NCBI GenBank assembly: GCA_947095535.1
Contig: OX352772.1
Coordinates: 40,319,445-40,383,444, forward strand
Length of the DNA stretch: 64,000 bases
From: Poecilobothrus nobilitatus
Lineage: Eukaryota > Arthropoda > Insecta > Diptera > Dolichopodidae
Direction of reading: 5' to 3'
Shown here: piece by piece, positions 12,690-23,963 of the stretch
How the letters are laid out: every line of letters starts with the position of its first letter
Numbering within the stretch: the first letter of the stretch is position 1
Program-made: the position numbers and the translations under genes
Notes under the pieces: generated by a model
Database searches by the model: none
The model's input: the letters and a program-made list of their open reading frames with translations, nothing else
What the model was told of the DNA's origin: nothing

Positions 12690-13352
12690 AAAAGTGGAAA
12701 AATCAAGTCACACTTTCGTCAATTTTAAGGTATCCCTATATTATTAAAAAAAGTTGTTAACGTAAAACAAAAATATAATATTGGAGCTTTAATTTTTGTA
12801 TATTACTTTAAAAAAATTAGACAGCTGGTGTTCAAGTTACAGGTGTTTAAAAATAAAGAATTGTCAGTTTTTGACGCCTTACAACGGGGGCGCACAAAAA
12901 TATTTCCTGAAATGACTCATACTTATTTTCAAAGATCTAACCTCTCTCAAATTTTCAAGCTTCTAACTTAAACTGTTTAAAAGATAAAAGAGGTCCAAAT
13001 TTTTGCAAAAATTGAGTTTCACAAAACGGTATTTAAAGTAACATATTTATTTTATATATATGTATAAAGTTTATAAAACCAGCTATCTTTTGGCGTTTCC
13101 AGATTGAAAATATGGCTTATAGAACCTGTGTTATAACAATTTAAAGATAGGACTTTTTTGAACTTTGAGGGGCTGTAGCTCCGTAATGAGTTAAGCCGCA
13201 GAAAAAAGTTGTTCTAGAAAATTAATTGTTTTTAAAATGTCATTTCTCTATTTTAAACGGCATAAAAGTTTTTTAAACACCCTAATAGACGGACCGAGTG
13301 AAACTAATAGGCAAATTTTTTAAAAGTTTTTTGAAAAATGTGCTAAAAATAT
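12690..13352 (+). repeat. Interspersed repeat R, copy 1
   Basis: Shares ordered words with the copies at 26680, 28630, 42075, 48160 and 54060. These include GCTTTAATTTTTGTATATTA, CAAGTTACAGGTGTTTAAAA, the ACAAAACGGTATTTAA word, CAGATTGAAAATATGGCTTA and GGGGCTGTAGCTCCGTAATG. It ends in a hairpin-like AATTTTTT...GAAAAATGTGCTAA. No coding frame is conserved between copies. It lies inside the Harbinger copy, probably as a later insertion. Confidence 0.8.
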
Positions 13353-13559
13353 GTCTTGTTCAACTGGAATATATATGTTTAGAAAATTAATTTTAAATAA
13401 TTTAAAAAAAAAAAATAAATAACAAAAATTACATACAATAAATCATATTATTAAATATGTTGTGTTGTTGTATACATAATGTGCATATACTTCTTTAACA
13501 TACTGCACATTTTTTTTTCATATCATAAAATGTTTATTAAATATATGAACTCTAATATT

Positions 13560-14012
13560 TAAAAACCGGTTTACTTTTCTTTTATAATATATATTTAATC
13601 CATTGCCTACCTTTTCTTGCAATTTTTGATGATACTTCTTCAATTGTTATAGAAACCGTTGATTGGTGGATTTCCAGATCAATTCCTACTTACACCAATT
13701 TGAAACCCGAGCATCACCAATATATCTTAAAAATGTAAGCATTTTGTCGATTCCCATATCCATTCCTGCACCAATTTGAAACCCAGCATCACAAATATAT
13801 CTTAAAAATGTAAGCATTTTGTCAAAAATTGATAGTACACCGCTTCTGGTTTCATCATTTTCTTCCAAAAATGAGTCCACTAAAAATTTTATATTTTCTT
13901 CTTCAAATCTATACAAATTTTTTTTACAATTATATCCATGAAATTTTCTTTCATTGTAAGTTTTTTTGAATGAATCAATTATTATAAGCTCTGCCATTTC
14001 GAATTCGGGCAA
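13560..14012 (-). pseudogene. Harbinger (HARBI1-like) transposase N-terminal relic
   Basis: The open part (14012 down to 13686, 108 codons) contains LYRFEEENIKFLVDSFLEEN, DETRSGVLSIFDKMLTFLRY and DAGFQIGAGMDMGI. This matches the family plan of an RF...I block, a TRRxxALSxxxQxLxxLRFxA block and GxFQxxxGxxxGI. After a frameshift, minus-strand sequence near 13670-13575 gives EIHQSTVSITIEEV and RKGRQWIKYI, which is the following GIxQxTVSR...WIxFP block. A unit of about 75 bp is duplicated, so DKMLTFLRYI occurs twice. The catalytic DDE part is absent. Normal transposases are about 350 residues, so this is dead. Confidence 0.85.
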
Positions 14013-14463
14013 TTATTAAGGGAAATTTTAATTATTAAGTAAGATTTCATTCTCTGAAAAAATGATACATGTATGAGCTCAAACTCAAGTTTTTTGCATG
14101 CCTAACCGAAGTTTTGCTTAAAAAAATTAGATTTGAGTTCAAGCTCAGTTTTATGTTTACGACCCATTGTCTTAAAACAAAACAGTTAGTTTCTATTGTC
14201 AGAAATAATTATTTGGTATGAACTTTCCTTTTACTTATTTATTCCTAAAATCTTTTTTCTTTAAATTGCGTTTTATTTTTGGATTCATTTGGGCCCTCAC
14301 TGGCCTGATAAATTCAGAAATAAAGCGCAATTTAAAAAAAGTTAAACTTTAAAAAAGCGAAATTTTAAAAAGCGAGATTTTAAAAAACAGTGAAACAGTG
14401 ATTTTAAATTTTAGTGAAATTATCGAAATTGTAATTAAAAATGTCGAGATTTTGTGCTACACC

Positions 14464-15028
14464 TATTTATTAACATAAAAAATTCTAGTTTTCTGTCATT
14501 AAAAGTGCAAAATGAACATTAGAAGAAACTTAAATTACGTCTAAATTAATAAAAAATTGGGGTGCAGCTTAGGATGAATATTTGAATTTTTATTTTGTAT
14601 TTGATGATAAAGTTGAATTAATTATTAATTAAAATATTTATTTTATATGAATTTATTTAATTACATATTTAAATAAGTTTTAAATAATTCTTTGACATTT
14701 TTGAAGTTTTTATATATAAGAATTAAACTAACAGTGTTTAGTCAGAAAATCGAATTCATGAGAGGTAGAGTATGATAACATTATAGTATGAAATATTGCA
14801 ATTATAGTTTTGTAGAACTAAATTAAGTATTTAGAATTATAAATTTAAATAATTAAAATATATATTATTAAATTCAAAATGTTCTCGGAAAAAATCATAA
14901 AATTATTAAATTATCTCTGTAATTGGTAAGTTTAGACAATGCTATTGATTTAAAATGTTTAAATAAAATATAAAAATAATGAAATGAATTATGTTATTAA
15001 AATTGAGGACATAGCAACAGCTAAATTT
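14464..15028. other. AT-rich intergenic DNA
   Basis: No gene or recognised repeat is visible. Translations are short and dominated by AT-rich codons. Confidence 0.55.
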
Positions 15029-15323
15029 GTTTCTCCTTTCCACTTTTACAAGGAACATGGAACATTCATTAAGTCATTTTATAATTCATATTTTACTATA
15101 AGCTTCAGTTTTTGGAATCATTATAGTTGTCACTGTACAATTGATTACGCGGCTGTAACTATTGAAATATGAAACACAAATGCTTTTATTTGTACGCCAT
15201 CGATATCATATTAATTATATAATTAAATTTTTATTATAATGTATATCATCCAATCGACATTTGAATTCAAGACTTTTGTAATAAAAGACTGGTATTTTAA
15301 TCACTGCACCATTGGCTAGAATC
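15029..15323 (-). repeat. SINE C, full-length copy with tRNA-like head
   Basis: Read on the minus strand, 15322-15246 forms a tRNA-like head: TAGCCAATGGTGCAGTGATT (A-box region), an anticodon-type stem AGTCTTTTATTACAAAAGTC, and TTGAATTCAAATGTCGATTGG (B-box region). The family body follows to 15029. The same order, head then body, is seen on the + strand at 61345-61690, which defines the family. Confidence 0.7.
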
Positions 15324-16300
15324 TAAATAATTTATAATTAAATCAGCAAATTAGTAGGTACTTATTAATTAAAATATCTACTCTTCGAAATTCAAATATT
15401 TTCATATTTTGTTTTTCATAATTCAATAACTTTGTTCTAAATTATTTCTTAAACTTACACCACTATAGTAATCCAGTTTAATTACATTTTTAATAGTCTA
15501 GGGGGAAAAAAAATTATATTGCAAAATTCTACAAACCTTTACTAAATCGAAATTTGACTAACTGCTAATTTGATTGAATGCTGATGATAAAAATGACATT
15601 AATAGAAACATTAGACATAACTATGTATATATGTATACATAAGTAAATACCAAAGGCATAAAATTAGTAAAACTGTAACAGAGATGTCATACTTGTCAAA
15701 ATTTATTAAAATTAATTATAGAAAATTTTAAAAATTTCATTAACTGCAATTTATCTATAGATCGCATTAAATTTTAAATAGGTAAATGGACTAACCATTA
15801 ATTAATAACTTTTTTTTTTTCTGCAAAGTGAAGAGCACCAAATAATTTTTCATGTTTAATTTTGTAACAAAAAAAAAAAAAAACTTTTTAAAATTATTTG
15901 CCATTAGTTTTCGTAAACATATGAAACTTGCAATAAATAAACACCTTAAAAAAAATAAATTATAATTTATAAACAAAAGGAACAAAAAACAAAACCAATT
16001 AATTTGAAATGGTTGACAAATTTTGACTGGACTGAAACTAGAGAAAAAATGTTAAATATTTTAATTTTTTTTTTACCTCTTTTTTTTTTTTTTTTGATAA
16101 AACTCGATGGAATGAAAAAGATCGTCTAGACTTTTCGGGTTATAATCATTTCAAATACCACAAATACATTAAAAGCTTTTGGATTTTAAATAATTTTTTT
16201 TTTTATATTTCAAAAGTTCAAAAAGTAAAAAAAAAAAAAAAATAACATATATAAAAACAATTCACCTCAAATAAATGGTGAATATAGATAATTCAAAAGA
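15324..16300. other. AT-rich intergenic DNA
   Basis: No gene. Long T-runs (for example around 16065-16096) and chance lysine/phenylalanine-rich frames only. Confidence 0.6.
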
Positions 16301-17241
16301 AAACAATATGGTGCAGTGACAGAGCGCCCGAAGAAATAAAGCCGACGGCCTTTAATTCCAAAACTTTTGTCATTAAAGCCCGCGGGCGTTAACTCCTTTT
16401 TGCATTGGAATTAAAGCCCATAATTAAAAGGAATTAAAACCTGCTAACTTTAATTCATTTTGAATTGAAATAAAGACCCACATTATTTTTTGTTATTAAA
16501 AGAAGAGACCAATAGAATATGTCTCCTTTTCCAGAATATTTACTCATATGCATATGTTTGAGATTCTGAATTGGGAGAGATTTTAGAGTTGGTTACAAAA
16601 TCAGTGTTATATACTTTTTTTAAAATATGTATATAAGTAATACTCGTATTCTTAGAGATTTTGAGAGAAGTTTGGGGATTGTATTTAAAATTAGGTTTAT
16701 ACGTCTTTTATATATACGATATATACATATGCGAGTTTTGAATTAGGAGGATTATATACATATTCTGGAATTATAATCAACTCTAAAATCTCTCCTAATT
16801 CAGAAACTCGCATAAATGTATATCTAAATATTCTGTAAAAGGCGTATAATCCTGATTGTGAATTCAATTTTAAAATCCCTCCCAAAATTCCTTGGGCCTT
16901 AACAATGAGACAAAAGTCCTATGGGACTTCGGGCTCATGGAAGTGAGTCAAAAGTCCCAATGGGACTTCTGACATGTCACCGAATAAACCTTAAATTATA
17001 AATTAACTTTTGTGTTACTCAGTGGGCTTTAATTCTTTTTTGAAATGGAGTTAAAGCCCAATATCCAGTGGAATTATTTCCCGTGGGCTTTAATTCTTTT
17101 TAAAAAAGGATTTAAAGCCCACGGGCATTAATTCTTTTTTAAAAAGGATTTAAAGCCCACGGGCATTAATTCCAAAAGTTTTGGTATTAAAGCCCGCGGG
17201 CTTTATTTTCTTGAGCGTTCTGTCACTGCACCAAACAATAT
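16301..17241. mobile_element. Foldback element with AATTAAAGCCC arms and 9-bp target duplication
   Basis: The element proper is 16310-17232. The left end GGTGCAGTGACAGAGCGC is matched inversely by the right end (GCGTTCTGTCACTGCACC). Inward, both arms contain repeats of the palindromic unit AAAGCCCRCGGGCTTTAAT, spaced about 30 bp. Exact 9-bp copies of AAACAATAT flank it (16301-16309 and 17233-17241), proof of transposition. The centre has core copies in both orientations (about 16555-16620 +, 16740-16890 -) and a doubled AAAGTCCYATGGGACTT palindrome (16911-16970). No protein is encoded. A 9-bp duplication would fit a Mutator-like mobiliser, which is inferred. Confidence 0.9.
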
Positions 17242-18180
17242 ATTTGTTGTAAACTGAAATTATTACACAGTAGCTGATCAAAATCAAGATTTAATCTTAA
17301 TAAAATTTGTATTTACCTAATTATAAAGGTGAATGGTTAAATTATATTTGGTGGGGTTTAATTTGTTTGTTAGATATGATGTTATTTATTTTTTTTTTTT
17401 TTGTATACAGTTATTTTTTTCTTTTACCATAAAGATAGGTAAAGAAATATTTGCAAAAAAAAGAAACACATTTATTTTATATGTATATAATCGAAGACAA
17501 AAAAAAAAAAAAACAAGAAAAAAAGATCGATATTTTTTTATCAGGAGAAATCGATTTAATTTGCAAAATTATTTAATTACTTATTTAATCGTTACGTTGA
17601 CTGATTGTTTATAAAAATTAAAGGAATAATTATTTCACATTTAACATATAACAATTAATATTCATTTAAATTTAAAAGATAATCTTAATAACATATTATT
17701 TAGAAAATCAAATAAAATTTAATCGATTTTGGTATTTAAGTACATATGTACCTATATAATATCTTTATGTTTAAATTTATATAATTTAATAATAGCAAAA
17801 GCCTTATTTTTAGGATTGAAAAACTAATATAACGCTTCGGTTTTATATAAATTTGGTATAAACTAAATTTGACATAAGAGAATATTTTCAATCCTTTTAG
17901 AAAATTCCTGATATATTTGCATCGTGGTTTTTGTTTTTTGTTCATATCAAAAATGTCAGAAATAAGGATTCTATAAATTTATTGATTTATATTAGAAATC
18001 TTTTTGTTATTATTCATGATTGTTAAATTAATTAAAGGGATATAATTTATAAAAAAGAATCGTCGTTATAGGTAGATACTGTCGGTTAAACTTCTGCCAT
18101 TTTAATACAATTTATTTATAATTTTAAAAACTTGAAACTGTATGTAAAAGTTTTATAAATTTAGAGCTGTAGGTTAAAAG
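17242..18180. other. AT-rich intergenic DNA
   Basis: Open frames at 17333-17614 (+) and 17736-17945 (-) are made of K, F, I, Y and N with long homopolymers. I see no gene. Confidence 0.55.
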
Positions 18181-18181
18181 A

Positions 18182-18431
18182 TACGTCATAAGTCCGAAAA
18201 ATGACATAAGAAAGAAAAAAATAACGCAATATTTTTCGTAATTATGTCATAAAATATATTTTAAAAATCTAAAAATTACATAAGTACGAGTTTATTTTTA
18301 ATTTTTGTTTGTATTTTTTTCATTTATGCCTTAGGACATAATGATATATATGACGAATTTTTTCTCGTATATTTATGTCATTTTTGATTTCGTTTGAATG
18401 ACATTTTTATGACATTTGAACTTATGACGTA
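18182..18431. mobile_element. Small foldback element with ACGTCATAAG arms
   Basis: The left end TACGTCATAAGTCC is inverted at the right end (GAACTTATGACGTA). Inside, TGACATAA/TTATGTCAT words are repeated in both arms, giving a 250-bp imperfect hairpin. It shows the same architecture as the larger foldbacks (tandem short motif per arm) but no shared core. No target duplication is obvious. Confidence 0.6.
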
Positions 18432-20628
18432 GTTTTGTACTTTGTAAATTATTTGTGGATGGATGAGCATTAAATCTTATCACAGGATCTCTTTTACTTA
18501 CAAAGAAGTAATTATTCTCAAAGGGGAGTAAGAAGGCCCGTTAAAAGATTATTATTATTATTTTTTTCTTCCAAAATTTATTGGTCTTTCAACTGATAGA
18601 ATTTTTTTTAAAACTTTTAACTCTTGCCGCTTATATAGTCTTTTCATTTAAAACGGAAGGATCAAATGAAAATTAATTTTAAAGTTAAAAATAAATTTTA
18701 AACAAATAATATGTCCTTTTTTCCATTGTGATATGTATGTTCTTTTCCAGATTAGAAAGCTTTTAATTCCATATTTCTTTTTTTTTATCCTAAATTAATA
18801 CATTGACTTGATAAAAATTAGTTTAGCGTTCGAATTTTTAATTACATACTTTTCTTTGTATTTCAGGTTCTTTGACCGTAAAAAAAAAAATTCTTCAGCT
18901 TCCATTATAATTTTCGTTGAAATCTTGTAATTGAAATCAATTAATTTCTATAGATTTGTTTTCTAAGCTCGCTTTTTGTTATTTAAAACAAATTTTTGTT
19001 TTTAATTTCAACAACTTTAGTAATAAAAGTTCTTCAAACTGTTATTAACAAACACAATTTAAATGGACATGAAAAACTGTTGTTCTCTTAAGATGAATAT
19101 CATGAAAATTACTACTAAAAAAATTTATAAATATTTAACTTTTATATACTTGAATTGAATTCTCGATTTATTTTATTTTTTGTTTTTGGCAATTTTAATT
19201 AAAAAAAAATTTGCCATTTCCTATTTAATTAACCAACATTAAAAAAAAAATTAATAACAAATTTTGAAATTAATAAAAAAAGAAAATTTAAATAAATATA
19301 CGATATATTTTATTATTAAAACCATCTTCTTAGCATTTTAATAAATTGGTCCAATTTTAATCGCTAATAAATTGTTTCTGTTTTTATTTTTTTTTTCTTT
19401 TTTCATTTTTTTCTTTTTTTTTAATATTATTTATGGTGTTTATTTTAAAAATTCGTAACTAACATTAAAAATTTAATGGGTTAATGATGTTTTTGATGTA
19501 AAAAAAAAAAAAAAAAAACTCTTGAATGAAAGTTAATTTTTTTTTTTTTTATAATTATAAAAATAGAAACAAAAATTTTTTTTTCCGAACCTAAAGGTAA
19601 TAACAGTAAGATTTTTTTTTTTCTGGCTATGTAACACTTTATCTGCCTACCATTTTAAACTTAAACTATGATTTATAAGGGCATAAGTACACACAATGAC
19701 AAAAAAATTTGAGTTGTGGCATTATAGTAGTGTAAAATGCTTTAATCATTACTATCATTCTAAGATTGACACTCTAATTATGAAAAGTTAATAAATTAAT
19801 AATGAGGAAAAAAAAAATTAACTCTATTAAGATGTAAAAATTCATGTCACAGTATTATATATAAATACATAAAATAAAAATATATAATATTCCGTTTTTC
19901 CTTTCGCAATATGTTAGATTTTCAGTCATTTGAAATTTTTTATAATTTATAAATATTTTGTTGACAGCAAGAAAAGTTTTTTGAAAATTCTTACGATTGT
20001 CTTGGATGTAAACGTAACAATGATGGTTATCCTTTATTGTTACGGAGTTACGGAGAGCAACTCTGATAAATTGTTGATTATTTTCAATTTCTTGTCATTT
20101 TGTCTTCTTCTTAAAAATTTAATATAATTATAATTTCATACGAAATAAATCATACTCTAAGAGAACTTCAAATCTTAAATCTTCGAGATTTGTTTACATT
20201 AGAGCTATTTTTTTAATGAATTATGTCATCTCAAGGTATTTCTCTTAAAGATAATTTCTCATATAGATCTGAAGGAATTCCACCACTAATTATTGTTAAA
20301 TAGTTACTATACTAAAATTATTAATCAAAAAAGTTCTCTGATCTTTTTATTATACCTACGTCACATCAATCCATCAATATTTAAGTCGAATTTACTTTTC
20401 GAATCATGATATACTTATTTATGGCATTGAATTAATCCAAAACAAAATAAAATTTACTTGTTCAGTGGCGGCAATATTATATTCCTATTTCCTTTTATAT
20501 TCGCGAACAATTAAAATTTAAAATAAATTCGAACAACTTAAGAACGGTCTATCTTTTTAATATTTCACATTTTTCGACATATTACAGTAACTAACTCACA
20601 AAAGTTTACTATATGTATACGTTTTTTT
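18432..20628. other. AT-rich intergenic DNA, homopolymer-dense
   Basis: Poly-A and poly-T tracts of 10-20 bases are frequent (for example around 19380-19440 and 19500-19560). No coding region is supported. Confidence 0.6.
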
Positions 20629-20629
20629 C

Positions 20630-20835
20630 TTCTTGCCATTCCTATAAAGAGCACAGGGCATCCACTAAGTCATTTATTATTCATTTTTGACTAAGCTTCA
20701 GTTTTTCGAATCATTCATTTCACTAAGCCGTTGATTACTTAGCAGTAACTATTATACAAGACTTAACATGTAAATATTTCTTTTACAAACGCCATCTATA
20801 TTATCTTATGCAAGAATTCATTTTTATTATTTTAT
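20630..20835 (-). repeat. SINE C copy
   Basis: Very close to 8262-8460 across the 3' body: GAGCACAGGGCATCCACTAA, TTATTCATTTTTGACTAAGC and TTTCACTAAGCCGTTGATTA. The head is not recognisable. Confidence 0.75.
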
Positions 20836-22095
20836 TATATGAACACTTTTAACTGATGCTTATATTAAGCATAGTATCTGGCACAAAATAAAATATATCT
20901 ACAAATATATCTATAAAGAATCTATAAATGATTAATTACCACGTCTTCAAATACAATAACAATTTTTAGATGATTCAAAAAGATGATTTTGTGTGATTCA
21001 AAAAGGCAGTTTAAATATTTATTTATTTTTATGATAGTATATAAATCCAGTTAAAGAAAAAAGGAATTCACTATATAATTGTTACTTGATAACTATCCTG
21101 TATTAAAAATATAGCTTCAAAAATAACGAGCAATATATTTCGATAGTTCTTTCAATAATTTTGTTGTTAGTAGTGACTTTCTTGAAGATGGGTGTACAAA
21201 ACCTTTCATATAAATAGTTGTACTATATAAAATTTGAGTAAAAACAAAAAAGCATATGTTGAGGAAGTAATTAGATTTATTAAGCAAAAAATGGAGAAAA
21301 TCAAACTCACGCTTAATCATAAAGTAATACTATTATATTAAATTCTATAATAATCAAGTTCTAATTTTACTTAATTTTCTATTGTCATCAATCGTTAATA
21401 CGGGTTTCAATTGTACCATTACATGTCCTATTACATTTGTGATGCGAGTTTAATCTGAATCATTTTATTTATTTACTTTCAGTGATAATTATTATTTATA
21501 GTAACTAGATATAGTGTCTGAAAATATTTCCTATAAAGTGTCACTTAAGCAATATAAAACAAAATAACTTTAAAAAAAGTAGACTTTAAACCAAATTAAT
21601 TTTTTTTTTTTTACACAGTGTAACGAATTTTTTTTTTTTGACAGGAAAATTTTTTTTAAGTGTTACAAAAAATTGGTTTAATAATTTCTTACAGATGACT
21701 TGAAAAAGTGATGTTCACTATTACTATTATTATATTAATATCAGTTGTTTTTTTGTTTTTACCCAAATATTAAATATTTTGCATGATATTTTGTTTCCCT
21801 TCCATAATTATAATGAAGATTCCATAGTAAGAAATTTTGAAATATCGAATTTTGAATTTTGACTAATTCGATACCAAAATATCAATTGAAAAAAAAAAAA
21901 GGAAAAATTTTTGCCTAAAACATAAATACTAAAATTAAATTTTTTGGAAGTTATTATATTAACCCGTATTAAAAAAAAAAAAGAAGAAATTATAAAACTT
22001 ACATAATTTACGATATTTAGGTTTTGTTTTGTTTTTTCTTGATATATTTTGAACAATACACGCTATATAATGGGGTAATATATGAAACCTAAGTT
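20836..22095. other. AT-rich upstream region of the first secreted-protein gene
   Basis: No gene is seen. The last few hundred bases must hold upstream control elements of the gene starting at 22132, but no specific factor site can be named from sequence alone. Confidence 0.5.
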
Positions 22096-22098
22096 GAG

Positions 22099-22135
22099 TA
22101 TAAAAGTTCATACGAAATTAAAGATATCTTCAGTT
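22099..22135 (+). promoter_or_regulatory. Core promoter: TATA box and initiator
   Basis: TATAAAAG at 22099-22106 is followed by the arthropod initiator TCAGTT at 22130-22135. The predicted first transcribed base, A at 22132, is 33 nt after the first T of the TATA box. This gives a 50-nt leader before the start codon at 22182. Confidence 0.85.
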
Positions 22136-22181
22136 ATCAAGTTTAGTTGTTTCAATCAATTTTAAGTAAAACAATTTCAAT

Positions 22182-23167
22182 ATGAAGGTTGGTTTTTATA
22201 TTTCTTTTTTTTTGTATTTAATGATTATGGTAAAAATTATTATTTAATAAAAATTTCCTTTTAAATGTAGGTTTTAATTGTTGTAGCATCATTACTAGCA
22301 CTATCAAATGCAGGATTTTTACATAGTTCTGCAGGTTCCGTAGCATCAGCAGCAGCGCAACATCAAAGTGTAGTTAGAGTTATACATGAAGAAGGTGGTT
22401 CAGGACATCATAGTCCACCACCACAAGTTCATACAGTTAGATTAATTAAAGAAGCAGGACATTCTGGTGGTGCACCAGTACCTCAGCATCATACTGTAAG
22501 ATTAATTCAAGAAGAAGCAGGTCATGGTGGCCCACCACCACAAGAGCATGTAGTTAGATTAATAAAGGAACATGGAGCAAATAATGCACATGCTCCACCA
22601 CAAGAGCATGTTGTTAGACTTATTAAGGAAAATGGAGAAAGCCAAGCTCATGCTCAACCTCAACAACATGTTGTTAGACTTATTCAGGAAAATAGTGAAA
22701 GCCAAGCTCATGCTCAACCACAACAACATATTGTTAGATTGATTAAAGAACATGCACCGGCACAAGAACAATTTCAACAACAAGAACATGTTGTTAGATT
22801 GATTAAAGAACATGCACCGGCACAAGAACAATTTCAACAACAAGAACATGTTGTTAGATTGATTAAAGAACAGGCACCAGCACAAGAGCAATTTCAGCAA
22901 CAAGAACATGTTGTTAGATTGATTAAAGAACAAGCACCAGCACAATCTCATGCTCAACAAGAACATGTTGTTAGAGTTATTCAAGAACATGGAGGTGGTC
23001 AGGCTCATGTTCAACAACAAGAACATGTAGTAAGACTTATTAACGAACATGGACAATCAGCTCAAGATCATGGTGATGATCATGATTCAGTTCCATTAAT
23101 TTTAAGAGTACTTGCTGAACAATCTGGTCAAGGTTTTGATGCACCACCTAGTGGGTGGGCTCAATAA
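22182..23167 (+). CDS. Secreted tandem-repeat protein (VVRLIKEH repeats), cuticular/matrix type
   Basis: Two coding exons, 22182-22187 (Met-Lys) and 22271-23167, joined across an 83-bp phase-0 intron (22188-22270, donor GTTGGT, acceptor TGTAG), give 300 residues. Residues 1-16 (MKVLIVVASLLALSNA) form a signal peptide, so the mature protein should start at Gly17. About a dozen units of roughly 20 residues follow, each with a [QE]HVVRLIKE[HQN] strand and an Ala/Gln/His/Pro spacer. The end is VPLILRVLAEQ, then PPSGWAQ. Two adjacent 60-bp units (22741-22860) are identical, showing recent expansion. The start is chosen for the TATA/initiator, signal peptide and match to the other two genes. Function is inferred: secreted structural protein of cuticle or similar matrix, possibly comparable to Vajk-type insect cuticular proteins. 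No catalytic motif is present. No canonical AATAAA is seen close downstream. Confidence 0.9.
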
Positions 23168-23396
23168 TTTTTAAAAGACTTTTTATTGAATATTTGTTAT
23201 TGTTGAAATTACTATCTTTTATTGTTATTGTTTTTTATTTTTATTATATACATATATATATATACCTTTTTTATAGAACTTTAAGTATTATAATTATAAA
23301 TATAAATACATTTTTAAAAAAAAAAAAATATCTTTTTTTATTTAAAAAAAATATTTATTTATTTATACTAATATTACAAATAACATATAAGATAAT

Positions 23397-23645
23397 CCAA
23401 TATTACAAAATCATTAAGAGTCAAATTTGATGAGCTCGATTAACTCTTTATGATTATTACTCCATGCTCTTAATCACTCGGCCACCAAACCCCCTAAAGT
23501 TAGTTTCATTCATTTATTTATTTCTAATATTATATTATAATATTATATTGCAATAATGTTAGTGCAGCCCTCGGCTGCTAACACCATTATAGGCTCGTTA
23601 GAATTAAATATATTTATTTACAAAACAAGTATCTAATAAGGTTAG
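23397..23645 (-). repeat. SINE B-related fragments with a second tRNA-like head
   Basis: On the minus strand 23494-23430 reads TTTGGTGGCCGAGTGATTAA, like the 5' half of a class II (Ser/Leu-type) tRNA. Next to it, 23540-23625 carries a SINE B-like 3' segment (GGCTGCTAACACCATTATAG, compare GGCTTCTAAGGCCATTATAG in the next copy). These are pieces of at least two copies rather than one intact SINE. Confidence 0.6.
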
Positions 23646-23659
23646 TTTATTTTTATTTA

Positions 23660-23963
23660 CGTATTTATATTAATAATATAATAATAATAATATAATTACA
23701 AAACCATTGGCTTCTAAGGCCATTATAGGTCGAATACTTTTATTAAATTATACTCTAATATTATTTATTTATTTATATATTTATATTAATATTACATATT
23801 ATTTATTTTGTTAATATTATATATTATATTATATCTACATTATATTTGGTAGCAAGGGGGATTTGTTTTCAATTAATTAAACTTTCTACCTGTGCAGGAT
23901 TTGAACCCGCACTCCCTCAGCTAATAAGCCACGTGCTTAACCACTAGACCACCGAGGCCCCTA
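23660..23963 (-). repeat. SINE B, near-complete copy
   Basis: Minus-strand order: GGGGCCTCGGTGGTCTAGTG, a GCACGTGGCTTATTAGC stem, GGGTTCAAATCCTGCACAGG (B-box), the GAAAACAAATCCCCCTTGCT body, and the ATAATGGCCTTAGAAGCCAA tail, then TAATAT-rich sequence. It matches the + strand copy at 53052-53345 along its length. It shares its head start with SINE A but has a different body. Confidence 0.85.

Larger units (their letters stand above)
12509..14165 (-). mobile_element. PIF/Harbinger transposon copy, defective
   Basis: The left end GGATCGTATGCATAAAAATG is inverted at the right end (CAGTTTTATGTTTACGACCC). Inward, both ends carry GAGCTTRARCTCA. The trinucleotide ATT flanks both sides (12506-12508 and 14166-14168), and 3-bp duplications are what PIF/Harbinger elements make. 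A minus-strand transposase relic lies at 13560-14012. A copy of repeat R fills 12690-13352. A related end sits at 31161-31292. Confidence 0.75.
11959..14463. mobile_element. Outer inverted arms enclosing Harbinger relic
   Basis: The left arm (11959-12085) begins GGGAGCGGTATGAAATCTTG and runs on as spaced TTTTAAAATCTCG-type units. The right arm (about 14330-14463) is the inverse, ending TCGAGATTTTGTGCTACACC. The same arm type bounds the foldback at 55619-56361, where the cargo is quite different. The left and right ends match imperfectly (about 11 of the first 17 bases). No convincing target duplication was found, so the true outer limits are approximate. Confidence 0.6.

Noticed and set aside
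12690..13352. Calling repeat R a Helitron outright
   Set aside because: A hairpin plus CTAA end is suggestive, but the flanking base and the other end do not fit, and no Rep/helicase was seen.
15791..15985. Phe/Lys-rich open frame, one of many like 17333-17614, 21808-22056, 23155-23430 and 47855-48079
   Set aside because: Codons are set by A/T homopolymers, with no composition or context typical of a real protein.
22559..23056. Long minus-strand frame opposite the repeat gene
   Set aside because: It is the antisense shadow of the tandem coding repeats (repeated Phe-Asn-Gln-Ser-Asn units). It has no promoter or splice context.
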